64,000 nucleotides of DNA from Pseudomonas sp. GM74. Lineage in GTDB: Bacteria > Pseudomonadota > Gammaproteobacteria > Pseudomonadales > Pseudomonadaceae. Below the pieces are notes generated by a model, which saw nothing but the letters and a program-made list of their open reading frames with translations, was not told where the DNA came from and made no database searches. Both the position numbers and the translations under genes were made by a program. Below are positions 10,238 through 19,943 of the stretch, piece by piece; position 1 is the first letter of the stretch; each line of letters opens with the position of its first letter. The stretch covers positions 1-64,000 of the forward strand of contig NZ_AKJG01000109.1 in the NCBI RefSeq assembly GCF_000282455.1, written 5' to 3'.

Positions 10238-10357
10238 GGTCGTGGTTTCACTTCTCGTAATTCGAAATTCGGTTGGAGATCCTACAGCAGCCCCGCCTTT
10301 AAAAAAGTCGCCGGGTGATGCAAGAGCTCGCGTGTCGTTCAACTCAGGTTCCAGACC

Positions 10358-10579
10358 TTAGTCAGCTTTGTCGCCGCCGGCCAGGTTCTTCTTGGAACCG
10401 GTCTTGAAATCGGTTTCGTACCAACCCGTGCCGCTGAGGCGGAAGCCCGGCATGGACAGCAACTTCTTAAGCTCTGGCGCCTGACAGGCAGGGCAGTCGA
10501 CCAGCGGTGCATCGCTGATCTTTTGAATGGCTTCCAACTGATGACCACAGGAAGCACATTGATAATCGTACATCGGCAT
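10358..10579 (-). CDS. FmdB-type zinc-ribbon protein
   Basis: 73 residues starting MPMYDYQCASCGHQLEAIQ. The N-terminal zinc ribbon has CASC and CPAC pairs (a C-X2-C ... C-X2-C arrangement, residues about 8-35). A basic, disordered tail follows (FKTGSKKNLAGGDKAD). This family (FmdB/CxxC_CXXC_SSSS) is widespread but poorly understood; it was first named from methylotroph formamidase operons, where a regulatory role was suggested. It lies 120 nt upstream of aspS in the same orientation. The second ATG (10573) is an alternative start. Confidence 0.88.
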   Translation of the reverse strand: MPMYDYQCASCGHQLEAIQKISDAPLVDCPACQAPELKKLLSMPGFRLSGTGWYETDFKTGSKKNLAGGDKAD

Positions 10580-10715
10580 GGAGGTTGTCTCGGCGATCAG
10601 ATTGCTACCGCACACGCAGGGTTTTGCGGCAAAGAGCGGGATTATATCCATTAAATGCGGCCTGTGCAGCCGTAAGACTGCACAGACCGACACTCTGCTG
10701 CTTTCGCCGCCCCGG

Positions 10716-11051
10716 CTAGGCCGTGGCGATGCAACCCCCCTCCTTGAGGCTGTGCACGACGCAGACAACCCGCACCAATCCACTGAAGTTCCTTACCCCG
10801 CCATGGCGCAAGTGAACTTCGCGGTCCACATGGGACAACAGGTTATTGACAGAGCAACCATTGACCCGGGCCATCTGCGCCAAAATATCCCAATAAACCT
10901 GCTCAAGCCGCAAACAAGTGGCGAAGCCATTCAATCGCACGGAGCGTGACAAGGGTTGGGCCAGCCCCATATCGAACTCGCGAACAAACGGATCAACCCT
11001 TACATCCATGTGCGAACCGTATCGCCGCTCTTCCAGCCTTTCATAAACCAT
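10716..11051 (-). CDS. Ribbon-helix-helix domain protein
   Basis: 111 residues with a well-placed AAAGGAG upstream of the ATG. The segment RSVRLNGFATCLRLEQVYWDILAQMARVNG (about residues 36-65) has the RHH_4 pattern: a short beta strand with RSVRLNG, then two helices. This family is usually a small DNA-binding or regulatory module in proteobacteria. The C-terminal part (VNNLLSHVDREVHLRHGGVRNFSGLVRVVCVVH) is consistent with the same domain. The target is unknown. It lies upstream of the FmdB gene on the same strand, 136 nt away. Confidence 0.75.
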   Translation of the reverse strand: MVYERLEERRYGSHMDVRVDPFVREFDMGLAQPLSRSVRLNGFATCLRLEQVYWDILAQMARVNGCSVNNLLSHVDREVHLRHGGVRNFSGLVRVVCVVHSLKEGGCIATA

Positions 11052-11649
11052 AACGCTGACACTCCTTTGTCATCCTGGTTTCTTTAAGCGCAACTGCTTG
11101 TCGCCTTATAAAAACGCAGGTGCAAAGGTATTTTCCAGCCGACTTTATGACCCTCGACGTAGGATAAGCCAACAACTTTTGGCAGACCCTGGAGAACGTC
11201 CTACCCCGGACACTTTCCCACGCAGAGAAGCGATGCCCCCTTCAGAAACACCGTACGGAATGGTGTAGGAAAGAAGAGCGCGAACAACACTTCAAGGTGT
11301 CATCCGCGCACGAGTGCGTTACTGGTCCAGCAGAGCGCGGAGCATCCACGCCGTTTTTTTCATGCGCCTGCATACGCCGGATCAGCAAGTCGGCCGCAGT
11401 CAGGTACCGCAACCCCGTAACTTGGGGGCGACCTGCGGCAATTTGCCCCCCAAAAGAGCCGCCGGACGCCCTGATTTGAGTAGCCTGCGGCTTTGCTGTT
11501 AAATAGACGGTGTGTCGCCAATGCCTATTTTTCCGGGCATGGCGCATAGGCTGATACCGGGTACGTGTCCAACGCCTCTTTATTATCTTGAAGCGAACCG
11601 TGCGCCATCAGCTCTTCCTTGTGAGCTGCCTTAACGTGAGTTAATCAAA
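11052..11649. other. 598-nt gene-poor gap with a dps scrap and the leader of the cold-shock gene
   Basis: No intact gene. The first part (to about 11240) is the promoter side of the ribbon-helix-helix gene. The middle holds a decayed dps 3' end, described separately. An imperfect hairpin of TTGGGGGC against GCCCCCCAA lies at 11422-11453. The last 100 nt are the leader of the cold-shock gene; no clear promoter was identified in it. Confidence 0.6.
11319..11400 (-). pseudogene. Remnant of a dps-like gene (last ~26 codons, frameshifted)
   Basis: On the minus strand, codons from 11400 read TAADLLIRRMQAHEK, matching the end of Dps-family ferritin-like proteins. In the current sequence a run of seven A (11354-11360) shifts the frame. 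With six A the frame would continue as HEKTAWMLRALLDQ followed by TAA at 11321-11319, the expected Dps C-terminus. Nothing upstream of 11400 on this strand resembles Dps in any frame, so the rest is deleted or replaced. In PAO1 a dps-like gene (PA0962) occupies this position, by memory. Confidence 0.7.
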
Positions 11650-12252
11650 ATGTTGAAAATCGTCCATCTGTTGATAGGCGCAGCGGCCTTGCTGCTGTCC
11701 TTCATCCCTAGCCTGCAATCCGAGGCCTTACCTTACCTGCAACAACCCGACGCACTGTACCTGGCCTTTTTCGGCCTGCTCAACCTCACACTTGCACCTG
11801 TCATCCCTTACTGGAACAAAGGCCCGCGCCACCAACTGCAAAACCTGGTCAGCGCCCTGCTGGTTCTGAGCGTGGTCCTGCAAACCCTGACGCTGATCGC
11901 ACCAATGCCCGTCATCGCCGGTCAACCCGCCGTACTGTTCAGCCTGGTCGCAGCCCTGATCGCCGTTGCCCTGCACCTGGGCATCAGCTTCTACAAGTCA
12001 TCACCAGCCGCCGCCTCGCCAAGCTACGACATGAGCAACCGCGATACTGGCACCGTCAAGTGGTTCAACACATCCAAAGGCTTCGGTTTCATCTCCCGCG
12101 ACTCCGGCGACGATATCTTCGTCCACTTCCGGGCCATTCGCGGTGAAGGCCACCGTGTCCTGGTCGAAGGCCAGCGCGTGGAGTTCTCCGTCATGAATCG
12201 TGACAAGGGCCTGCAAGCCGAAGATGTGATCGCCGCACTGCCGCGCCGCTGA
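11650..12252 (+). CDS. Membrane-tethered cold-shock domain protein
   Basis: 200 residues. The N-terminal 120 residues contain four hydrophobic helices (about 3-22, 35-57, 64-88 and 93-117). A short Ser/Pro/Ala linker follows, then a complete cold-shock domain (about 133-200) with RNP1 KGFGFI and RNP2 IFVHF. Cold-shock domains bind single-stranded RNA/DNA; here the domain would be held on the cytoplasmic face of the inner membrane. Pseudomonads carry this gene at the same position (PA0961, annotated cold-shock protein, by memory). It is monocistronic, with a strong terminator shared with slyX. Confidence 0.88.
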   Translation: MLKIVHLLIGAAALLLSFIPSLQSEALPYLQQPDALYLAFFGLLNLTLAPVIPYWNKGPRHQLQNLVSALLVLSVVLQTLTLIAPMPVIAGQPAVLFSLVAALIAVALHLGISFYKSSPAAASPSYDMSNRDTGTVKWFNTSKGFGFISRDSGDDIFVHFRAIRGEGHRVLVEGQRVEFSVMNRDKGLQAEDVIAALPRR

Positions 12253-12267
12253 TTCAAGGCCCCTCCC

Positions 12268-12309
12268 AAAAAAAACCGCGCACAGCCCAGGCTGTCCGCG
12301 GTTTTTTTC
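12268..12309. terminator. Bidirectional terminator between the cold-shock gene and slyX
   Basis: AAAAAAACCGCG pairs with CGCGGTTTTTTT, with an inner stem formed by ACAGCC and GGCTGT. The A-run and T-run on the two sides allow termination in both directions, as fits the convergent genes. Confidence 0.85.
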
Positions 12310-12324
12310 ATGCCAGCGACGCGC

Positions 12325-12531
12325 TCAATAGTGCGGCGGCGGCGCCTCTTCTTCGAATGACTCGAACTGCCCGACCATTTCCTCCTGCCGCTTGAGCAGC
12401 GCGGCCATTTGCAGTTGCAGACGCTCGACCACCCGCTGCTGCGCCACCAGCACATCGTTCAATGCCTGGATGGTGTCATCCTGAAACGCCAGACGGCTTT
12501 CAAGCTCGGTAACGCGTTCTTCCAGGCTCAT
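12325..12531 (-). CDS. slyX: SlyX family protein
   Basis: 68 residues, almost entirely a heptad-repeat coiled coil ([28 protein letters not shown]...), ending in the typical PPPHY. SlyX is a small conserved cytoplasmic protein of unknown function, named from its linkage to slyD in E. coli. It lies 3 nt downstream of the HIT gene on the same strand and was probably co-transcribed with it. Length and ending are characteristic. Confidence 0.93.
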   Translation of the reverse strand: MSLEERVTELESRLAFQDDTIQALNDVLVAQQRVVERLQLQMAALLKRQEEMVGQFESFEEEAPPPHY

Positions 12532-12534
12532 GGT

Positions 12535-12960
12535 TCAGCCCTCCAGAAACGTAAAATCATCGGTCAAAATCAAGCGCAAACGTTCGCGAATCGCGGCGAT
12601 CTGCTCCGAACCGTAGGGTTTTGCCGGATGCTTACCCCAAACCGGCGCTGGCCAGGCGGCATCTTCGCGCTTGCGCACAATCACATGCATGTGCAACTGA
12701 CTGACGACATTACCCAGCGCCGCCACATTCAACTTGTCCGCATCGAACGCGTCCTTGAGCACTTGTGACAGCGCAGTGGTTTCCTGCCAAAGCTGTTGCT
12801 GGTCTGCGACATCCAACTGAAATATCTCGCTGATAGCCTCGCGACGAGGTACCAGGATGAACCATGGATAGTTCGAATCGTTGGACAGCAGCAACCGGCA
12901 GAGCGGAAAGTCCCCGATCGGTAACGTGTCTTGTTGAAGTCTTGAATCTAAAGCGAACAC
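12535..12960 (-). CDS. HIT family protein
   Basis: 141 residues beginning at GTG (12958-12960), read as MFALDSRLQQDTLPIGDFPLC, with GGGAG 8 nt upstream. The longer ATG reading from 13068 adds 36 residues without family character. The histidine-triad region reads SQLHMHVIVRKRED, with the first position of the triad a glutamine (Q-X-H-X-H), a variant seen in this pseudomonad subgroup. HIT proteins are nucleotide hydrolases or transferases; the substrate here is unknown. It is followed 3 nt later by slyX. Confidence 0.85.
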   Translation of the reverse strand: MFALDSRLQQDTLPIGDFPLCRLLLSNDSNYPWFILVPRREAISEIFQLDVADQQQLWQETTALSQVLKDAFDADKLNVAALGNVVSQLHMHVIVRKREDAAWPAPVWGKHPAKPYGSEQIAAIRERLRLILTDDFTFLEG

Positions 12961-13872
12961 TGCGCGTACTCCCGCCGGGCCATCATTTTTCAGCTTAGCG
13001 CCCATCCAGACGGAACAGCGCACCAAGCGACCGGACGGCAGCATACCTTCGAACGGCGTACGCTTCACGGCGAACCTTGCATCGAGGCCTGGAGCGCCAG
13101 CGAAAAGCTGACAGCCGCCCCCGGATGGGACAATTATCGCAGCCGCGCACCATTACAGAACCGAGTAGCAGGCAAAAAACGCCGAAATGACTGATCAACA
13201 AGGAAAAGTTCGCTTCAGGCAAGCGGCCGACAGAGATGTATTCAACACAGGGTTAAAAATTTTTTGCACCAAAACCGCACAGTGGGTCTACGCTGAACGC
13301 TTCGACATCCGCCATTTACCCAGTGGTGGGGTGAACCGGTAACATTTCTGGTTGCCAGGCTGTCGATGAGAAGGGCGCAACATGATGCCAGGCAAGGCGT
13401 CAAGTCCAAACCAAAAGCGCTTGCCCCCCCCGGTTTTATGAGGTTTTTACAGCACCTGGCAATCAATTAGAAAAAAAGCGTAACAAAACACGAATTTGTG
13501 CACGCTTGTTGCATTCATACTCAACATCGCCCGATGTGGCACCCGCTGGAAGCGGGGATCCTCAGGCAAAAAAAACAGTGGCAAGGTAGCCCGATGGAGA
13601 TTCAAACGTTTCACCAGGACTCTTTTTACCGACGACAAGGCGCAAAAAACAGCATTAAAGTTGTCCGCCGGGTTGCGTCGGAGCTGGAAATTTGCGACAT
13701 CTACCTTGCTGTTTGCGACAGGGTCGTAAAGAAGGCGAAAGGTTAGATGCGCAAGTATCGCCAACATTGTCGGCGTGATATAAGTTTGCGCCGACACAAA
13801 AAGAAAGAGCCGCCCAGATAATAAAACAGGTGGGACGGCAGTACTCTTCTAAAACCAAAGGAGCAAATCACG
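12961..13872. other. 912-nt intergenic region upstream of the OprD-family porin
   Basis: No gene could be supported. It is visibly less GC-rich than its surroundings and rich in A-runs (for example 13465-13475, 13567-13576). Small open frames (such as 13242-13466 and 13447-13797) lack ribosome-binding sites and family features. It separates the divergent HIT gene and porin and should hold the porin's promoter and a long leader. No specific operator was identified. Confidence 0.6.
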
Positions 13873-15201
13873 ATGCGCGTGATGAAGTGGAGCATGATCG
13901 CACTGGCAGTTGCAGCAGCAGCCAGTACCCAATTGGCTACGGCCGCCCCTTTCGTAAGTGACCAGGCTGAAGCCAAAGGTATTGTTGAAGACAGCACGCT
14001 GAACTTGCTGGTTCGCAACTACTACTTCAACCGTGATAACAAAGATGGCGCTCGCGACCAGAAAGACTGGACCCAAGGTATCTGGGGCAATTTCAGCTCC
14101 GGCTATACCCAAGGTTTGATCGGTGTTGGCGTTGACGCTTTCGGTTACCTGGCAATCAAACTGGACGGCGGTGATGGCACCGGCGGCACCGGCAACATGA
14201 GCCGCGACGCCGATGGCGAAGTCAACGACAGCCAAGGCAAAGCCGGTGGCGCTGTTAAATTCCGCGTATCCAAAACCGAGCTGAAAGTCGGCGACATGCA
14301 GCCAAGCACCGCTCCGGTGTTCGCAGTTGGCGGCTCCCGTATCCTTCCTCAAACTGCCAGCGGCATCCAGCTGCAGAGCAGCGAAGTCAAAGACCTTGAC
14401 CTCGAAGCCGGTCACTTCTACTCGGCGACCAGCCAGGACCGCAACGCTCGTGATGGCGGCCTGTTTGCAACCTACGCTGGCGTAGAAGCCAACTCCATCG
14501 ACTACTTCGGTGGCAAATACGGCATCACCGACAACCTGTCGGCATCGCTGTACGGCGCCAAGCTGGAAGACATCTGGAACCAGTACTACGCCAACCTGAA
14601 CTACACCATTCCGCTGGGTGGCGACGAGTCGCTGAACCTGGACGGTAACATCTACAACACCAAAGATACCGGTGACGCCAAAGCGGGCGAGATCAGCAAC
14701 ACCGCTTACTCCCTGGCAGCCGCTTTCTCGTTCATGAAAGCACACACCATCACCCTCGCCTTCCAGAAGGTTAACGGTGACACTCCGTTCGACTACATCG
14801 GCGTGGGCAAAAACAACCGCGGCGGCGACTCGATCTTCCTCGCCAACTCCATCCAGTACTCTGACTTCAACGCCCCAGGCGAGAAGTCTGCCCAGGTTCG
14901 TTACGACCTGAAAATGGCTGAGTATGGCGTTCCAGGTCTGAGCTTCATGACCCGTTACGTTAAAGGCTGGGACATCGACGGCACCAACACTCCAGCAGGC
15001 AGCGCTTACGAAGGCCTGTATGGTGCAGACGGCAAGCACAACGAGACCAACTTCGAAGCCAAGTACGTTGTTCAGACTGGCCCGGCAAAAGACCTGTCCT
15101 TCCGTATTCGTCAAGCATGGCACTTCGCTAACGCTGACGAAGGTGAAGGCGACGTGAAAGAGTTCCGTTTCATCGTCGACTACCCGCTGTCGGTTTTGTA
15201 A
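13873..15201 (+). CDS. OprD-family outer-membrane porin
   Basis: 442 residues with a strong AAAGGAG 8 nt before the ATG. A signal peptide (1-25, ...STQLATA-APF) is followed by an OprD-family mature part: GIVEDSTLNLLVRNYYFNRD, then alternating amphipathic strands (YAGVEANSIDYFGGKYGITDNLSASLYG) and the closing strand FRFIVDYPLSVL. OprD channels are monomeric 18-stranded barrels that take up basic amino acids, small peptides and, in P. aeruginosa OprD, carbapenems. Other family members take carboxylates, and substrate cannot be fixed from sequence alone. The position matches oprD (PA0958) of PAO1. A terminator follows. Confidence 0.93.
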   Translation: MRVMKWSMIALAVAAAASTQLATAAPFVSDQAEAKGIVEDSTLNLLVRNYYFNRDNKDGARDQKDWTQGIWGNFSSGYTQGLIGVGVDAFGYLAIKLDGGDGTGGTGNMSRDADGEVNDSQGKAGGAVKFRVSKTELKVGDMQPSTAPVFAVGGSRILPQTASGIQLQSSEVKDLDLEAGHFYSATSQDRNARDGGLFATYAGVEANSIDYFGGKYGITDNLSASLYGAKLEDIWNQYYANLNYTIPLGGDESLNLDGNIYNTKDTGDAKAGEISNTAYSLAAAFSFMKAHTITLAFQKVNGDTPFDYIGVGKNNRGGDSIFLANSIQYSDFNAPGEKSAQVRYDLKMAEYGVPGLSFMTRYVKGWDIDGTNTPAGSAYEGLYGADGKHNETNFEAKYVVQTGPAKDLSFRIRQAWHFANADEGEGDVKEFRFIVDYPLSVL

Positions 15202-15228
15202 TCGCATCCAGTTAGTTTGCGGTAACAA

Positions 15229-15262
15229 ACAAAAGGCCCATCTTCGGATGGGCCTTTTTTGT
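15229..15262 (+). terminator. Rho-independent terminator of the porin gene
   Basis: AAAAGGCCCATC, loop TTCG, then GATGGGCCTTTTTT. A strong stem with a stable UUCG loop and a T-run lies about 28 nt after the stop codon. Confidence 0.9.
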
Positions 15263-15273
15263 TGTCTGTGAAT

Positions 15274-15331
15274 ATTGTTCAATTATTGAACAATCGCCAT
15301 ACATGCCTGACCGAAAAGTCAGGCATGTATG
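15274..15331. repeat. Two adjacent perfect inverted repeats between convergent porin and mscS genes
   Basis: The first has 10-bp arms ATTGTTCAAT / ATTGAACAAT around one central T (15274-15294). The second has 14-bp arms CATACATGCCTGAC / GTCAGGCATGTATG around the loop CGAAAA (15298-15331). Both are perfect. They lie after the porin terminator and 10 nt beyond the mscS stop. The second could form a terminator-like RNA hairpin for mscS, but no T-run follows on the minus strand. The first looks more like a protein-binding palindrome. Confidence 0.7.
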
Positions 15332-15341
15332 ACAAGGTCTA

Positions 15342-16184
15342 TCACTGCACTGCGGACTCCTGAACCACACGAATAACCCGCTGTGGAAATGGAATATCGA
15401 TGCCGGCCTCTCGCAGACGATCACGGGACAGTTCGTTGAACATGAACATCACGTCCCAGTAATCGGCAGTCTTTACCCAGACACGAAGCGAAAGCGTGAT
15501 CGAGCTGTCACCCAGGGTAGAAACAACTGCCTGTGGTTCCGGATCTGCCAATACTCGCGGATCCTTGGCCAACTCCAGCAATACTTCACGGGCTTTCTGC
15601 AAGTCCGCTTCGTAATCAACGCCTACATCAAAAACGACTTTGCGGGTCGGCTGACGATTGGTGTTGGTGATGATGCCATTCGACAGATTGCCGTTAGGCA
15701 CGATGATGGTCTTGTTGTCACCGGTACGCAGTACGGTATGGAAAATCTGGATGCTGTCGACAGTACCGGCGATACCCTGAGCCTCGATCCAGTCACCGAT
15801 GCGAAACGGGCGAAACAGCAAAATCAGCACGCCACCGGCGAAGTTCGCCAGACTGCCCTGCAAGGCCAGGCCAATGGCCAGGCCTGCCGCACCAATCGCT
15901 GCCACAAACGAAGTGGTTTCCACACCGATCATCGAGGCCACGCTGACGACCAGCAGGATCTTGAGGATGATGTTCGCCAGGCTGCTGATAAAACCTTGCA
16001 GCGCCAGGTCGGCATTACGCAATGCAATCAGGCCGCCGAGCTTTTTCGTGACCTTGTTGATCAGCCACCAGCCGATGGCCAGGGTGATGACCGCCAGCAG
16101 TACACGGCTGCCGTATTCCATGATCATCGGGATCCAGGTTTGGGATACCTTGACCAGATTGTCTACCTCGGCATTTAAGTCCAT
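15342..16184 (-). CDS. Small-conductance mechanosensitive channel, MscS family
   Basis: 280 residues, the size of E. coli MscS. Helices TM1 (about 20-45), TM2 (about 65-85) and the Gly/Ala-rich pore helix TM3 (AAIGAAGLAIGLALQGSLANFAGGVLIL, about 92-120) are followed by the beta domain (RPFRIGDWIEAQGIAGTVDSIQI) and an alpha/beta C-terminal domain. It opens when membrane tension rises and releases osmolytes during hypo-osmotic shock. AGGAGA lies 5 nt before the ATG. It is convergent with the porin gene. Confidence 0.95.
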   Translation of the reverse strand: MDLNAEVDNLVKVSQTWIPMIMEYGSRVLLAVITLAIGWWLINKVTKKLGGLIALRNADLALQGFISSLANIILKILLVVSVASMIGVETTSFVAAIGAAGLAIGLALQGSLANFAGGVLILLFRPFRIGDWIEAQGIAGTVDSIQIFHTVLRTGDNKTIIVPNGNLSNGIITNTNRQPTRKVVFDVGVDYEADLQKAREVLLELAKDPRVLADPEPQAVVSTLGDSSITLSLRVWVKTADYWDVMFMFNELSRDRLREAGIDIPFPQRVIRVVQESAVQ

Positions 16185-16220
16185 CTACTCTCTCCTGTTT
16201 TCCGGCTACCCGGCACGCGT

Positions 16221-16270
16221 AAAAAAGCGGCAGAAAGATCGAACCGCGACGGGCTCAATCGTTTCTGCCG
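16221..16270 (-). terminator. Terminator of the yajQ-like gene
   Basis: On the minus strand CGGCAGAAA ... TTTCTGCCG (9-bp arms, 25-nt loop with further pairing GAT/ATC) is followed directly by CTTTTTT. It lies 50 nt after the yajQ stop. Confidence 0.7.
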
Positions 16271-16320
16271 GTGCTTGGATCTGCGACGTCGCAAACGCCA
16301 AGAGGTTCCCGCTTTCAGAC

Positions 16321-16806
16321 TCAGTCGCGGAAGTTGTTGAACTGCAGCGGCATACCGAATTCCTTGGCGCGCAGCACTGCAATGGCTTCTTGCAGGTCAT
16401 CACGTTTTTTGCCGGTAATGCGAACCTGCTCGCCCTGAATGGCCGCCTGGACCTTGAGCTTGGCGTCTTTGACATGGGCGACGATTTTCTTCGCCAGCTC
16501 CTTGTCGATGCCTTCCTTGAGGACGGCTTCCTGCTTCATCAGCTTGCCCGATGCGAACGCGTCCTTGACTTCAAGGCACTGCACGTCGATTTTGCGCTTG
16601 ACCAGCGCCAGCTTGAGGATCTCAATCATCGCTTCGAGCTGGAAATCCGCTTCGGCGGTCAGGTTGACGGTCAGGTCTTTTTCCTTGAACTCGAAGCTGC
16701 CTTTGCCTTTCAGGTCATAACGACGATCGAGTTCCTTGACGGCGTTCTCGACCGCGTTGGTGACTTCGTGTTTGTCCAGTTCGGATACCACGTCGAACGA
16801 CGGCAT
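16321..16806 (-). CDS. YajQ family nucleotide-binding protein
   Basis: 161 residues beginning [34 protein letters not shown], the conserved YajQ start, and ending ...PLQFNNFRD. The fold is two ferredoxin-like domains. Family members bind nucleotides and tRNA; in Xanthomonas and Pseudomonas, YajQ proteins bind c-di-GMP and act with a LysR-type partner. It is transcribed divergently from the PanE-like gene and has its own terminator. Confidence 0.95.
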   Translation of the reverse strand: MPSFDVVSELDKHEVTNAVENAVKELDRRYDLKGKGSFEFKEKDLTVNLTAEADFQLEAMIEILKLALVKRKIDVQCLEVKDAFASGKLMKQEAVLKEGIDKELAKKIVAHVKDAKLKVQAAIQGEQVRITGKKRDDLQEAIAVLRAKEFGMPLQFNNFRD

Positions 16807-16836
16807 GTAATCTCTCCAAATTTAAAGGCGCACTGA

Positions 16837-17859
<1,023 letters not shown>

Positions 17860-17895
17860 GCAGCGGCTACGCTGGCCACTTGTTCCTTTTCTGCG

Positions 17896-19941
17896 ATGAA
17901 TCCGATGCCATTGCGCCAGCGCCTTGAAAACCTGCCCGTCGGCCAGAAACTGCTGGCTGCCCTGCTGGTACTGATGGTCACCGTCCTGCTGGTTGCCAAC
18001 CTGACCTTTATCAGCGCCGCCTACTACATCTCCCAGGAAAGCATGGCGCCCCAGGCCCTGCAGACCATCGGCCGGCTGGTATCCAACCCGAGCCTTGCCT
18101 CCGAAGCCCTGGCGTCCCCCCAAAGCGCCGAGCGCCTGCTGAATGAACTCGACAGCTATTCGCCGTTGCGCGCGGCAGCCCTCTATGACGGTAAGGGTGA
18201 GCGATTGGCGCAATTGCAGCGTGGCGACAACCTGGAGCTGCCGAAGCGTTTCCGGCATATCGAAGACTGGCAGGCCACCGAGTTTCGTACCAACCAAATC
18301 ATTACCCTGCCCCGCACCGGTGCGGCACCAGGGCACCTACTGTTGGTGGCCACGAGCGAACTGCCAGTGGCGTTCTACACCGGGACCCTGACGGCCAGCC
18401 TGGGGATTCTGATCTTCAGCGTGCTGCTGTGGCTGATCATTGCCCGCCAGATCAAGCGCCTGATCACCCGGCCGATCCACCAGCTCGAAGAGTTGTCCCG
18501 ACAGGTAACCCGCGAAGAAAACTACGCACTGCGTGCTTCACGCGGAAACCACGATGAAATCGGCAGCCTCGCCGAGGCGTTCAATACCATGCTCTCACGG
18601 ATCGAGGCCCGGGAGCAGCAACTCAAGCGGGCCAGGGACGACTCCCAGGCAGCCTACGACCAGGCTCAGGGTCTGGCGGAAGAAACCCGCCATACCAACC
18701 GCAAACTGGAGCTCGAAGTCCAGGTGCGCAGCAAGATCGAGAAAAAGCTCACCGGTTTCCAGAACTACCTCAACAGCATCATCGACTCCATGCCGTCGGC
18801 GCTGATCGCCCTCGACGAACAGCTCTACGTGACGCAATGGAACCAGGAGGCCAGCGCCCTGTCCGGCACGCGCCTCGATGAAGCTCTGAACCAGCCAATC
18901 TTCCTGGCCTTCGAACCGCTCAAGCCGTTCTTGCCGCAACTCAAGGAAACGGTCGAGCAGCATACGGTGGCCAAGATCGAACGTGTCACCTGGCTCAAGG
19001 ACGACGAACCCCGCCACTACGCCCTGACGTTCTATCCATTGATGGGCGGTGCCGGGCGTGGCGTGGTGATCCGGATCGACGACATCACCCAGCGCCTGTC
19101 CCTGGAGGAGATGATGGTGCAGTCCGAGAAAATGCTGTCGGTGGGTGGCCTGGCCGCCGGCATGGCCCACGAGATCAATAACCCACTGGGCGCGATCCTG
19201 CACAACGTGCAAAACATTCGCCGACGCCTGTCGCCCGATTTACCGAAGAACCTCGAAGTGGCCGAACAGGCCGGCATCGAACTGGCGACGGTCAACCAGT
19301 ACCTGCAAATCCGCGAAGTGCCACAGTTGCTCGACGGCATCCAGCAGGCCGGTGCCCGGGCGGCGAAAATCGTCACCCACATGCTCAGTTTCAGCCGTCG
19401 CAGCACCCGCCAGATGGCCCCGTGCGACCTGCCCGCCCTGATCGACCAGGCGGTGGAGATCGCCGGGAATGATTTCGACCTGGCGATCGGCTTCGACTTC
19501 AAGGGCCAGGCCATCATTCGCCAGTTCGATCCAGCCCTGGGACCGGTCCCCGGCACCGCCAACGAACTGGAGCAAGTGCTGCTCAACCTGTTGAAAAACG
19601 CCGCGCAAGCCATCCACCAGCGCGAAGACGACAGCGAGCCTGGGCGGATCGTTCTGCGCACCAGGCTGAATCCGCCATGGGCGGAAATTCAGGTCGAGGA
19701 CAACGGCATTGGCATGAGCGAAAATGTGCGCAAACGGACCTTCGAGCCGTTTTTCACGACCAAGGAAATCGGCCAGGGCACCGGGCTTGGACTGTCGGTG
19801 TCGTACTTCATCATCACCAATAACCACAAGGGGCAGATGGAAGTGCAATCGACCCTGGGCCAAGGCACCTGCTTCACCTTGCGCCTGCCCCTGGCGAGCA
19901 CGCCGCCTGTCTCGCAAGAACTCAATCTGCTATCGAGGTAA
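17896..19941 (+). CDS. Orphan membrane sensor histidine kinase (HAMP-PAS-HisKA-HATPase)
   Basis: 681 residues. TM1 (about 18-40), an extracytoplasmic domain of about 120 residues, TM2 (about 163-184), HAMP (185-240), a coiled coil (240-285) and a PAS domain (about 287-395, FQNYLNSIIDSMPSALIALDE) are visible. The H-box AAGMAHEINNPLGAI carries His425, and the ATPase domain has N-box NLLKNAAQAI, G1 VEDNGIGM and GTGLGLSV. No response regulator is adjacent. The stop is 2 nt before the ATG of the cobalamin adenosyltransferase gene. The ligand is unknown. The ATG at 17905 is an alternative start. Confidence 0.9.
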   Translation: MNPMPLRQRLENLPVGQKLLAALLVLMVTVLLVANLTFISAAYYISQESMAPQALQTIGRLVSNPSLASEALASPQSAERLLNELDSYSPLRAAALYDGKGERLAQLQRGDNLELPKRFRHIEDWQATEFRTNQIITLPRTGAAPGHLLLVATSELPVAFYTGTLTASLGILIFSVLLWLIIARQIKRLITRPIHQLEELSRQVTREENYALRASRGNHDEIGSLAEAFNTMLSRIEAREQQLKRARDDSQAAYDQAQGLAEETRHTNRKLELEVQVRSKIEKKLTGFQNYLNSIIDSMPSALIALDEQLYVTQWNQEASALSGTRLDEALNQPIFLAFEPLKPFLPQLKETVEQHTVAKIERVTWLKDDEPRHYALTFYPLMGGAGRGVVIRIDDITQRLSLEEMMVQSEKMLSVGGLAAGMAHEINNPLGAILHNVQNIRRRLSPDLPKNLEVAEQAGIELATVNQYLQIREVPQLLDGIQQAGARAAKIVTHMLSFSRRSTRQMAPCDLPALIDQAVEIAGNDFDLAIGFDFKGQAIIRQFDPALGPVPGTANELEQVLLNLLKNAAQAIHQREDDSEPGRIVLRTRLNPPWAEIQVEDNGIGMSENVRKRTFEPFFTTKEIGQGTGLGLSVSYFIITNNHKGQMEVQSTLGQGTCFTLRLPLASTPPVSQELNLLSR

Positions 19942-19943
19942 CC

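Noticed and set aside
8495-10318. 607-residue plus-strand open frame opposite aspS
   Set aside because: Shadow of aspS, with Gln/Val/Arg-rich composition typical of antisense translation and no domain.
11242-11547. 101-residue minus-strand open frame as a functional gene
   Set aside because: It contains only the frameshifted end of a dps-like gene joined to unrelated sequence, so it is reported as a remnant.
13242-13797. Small open frames in the gap upstream of the porin gene
   Set aside because: No ribosome-binding sites, unusual composition and no similarity to known families; they overlap A-rich leader sequence.
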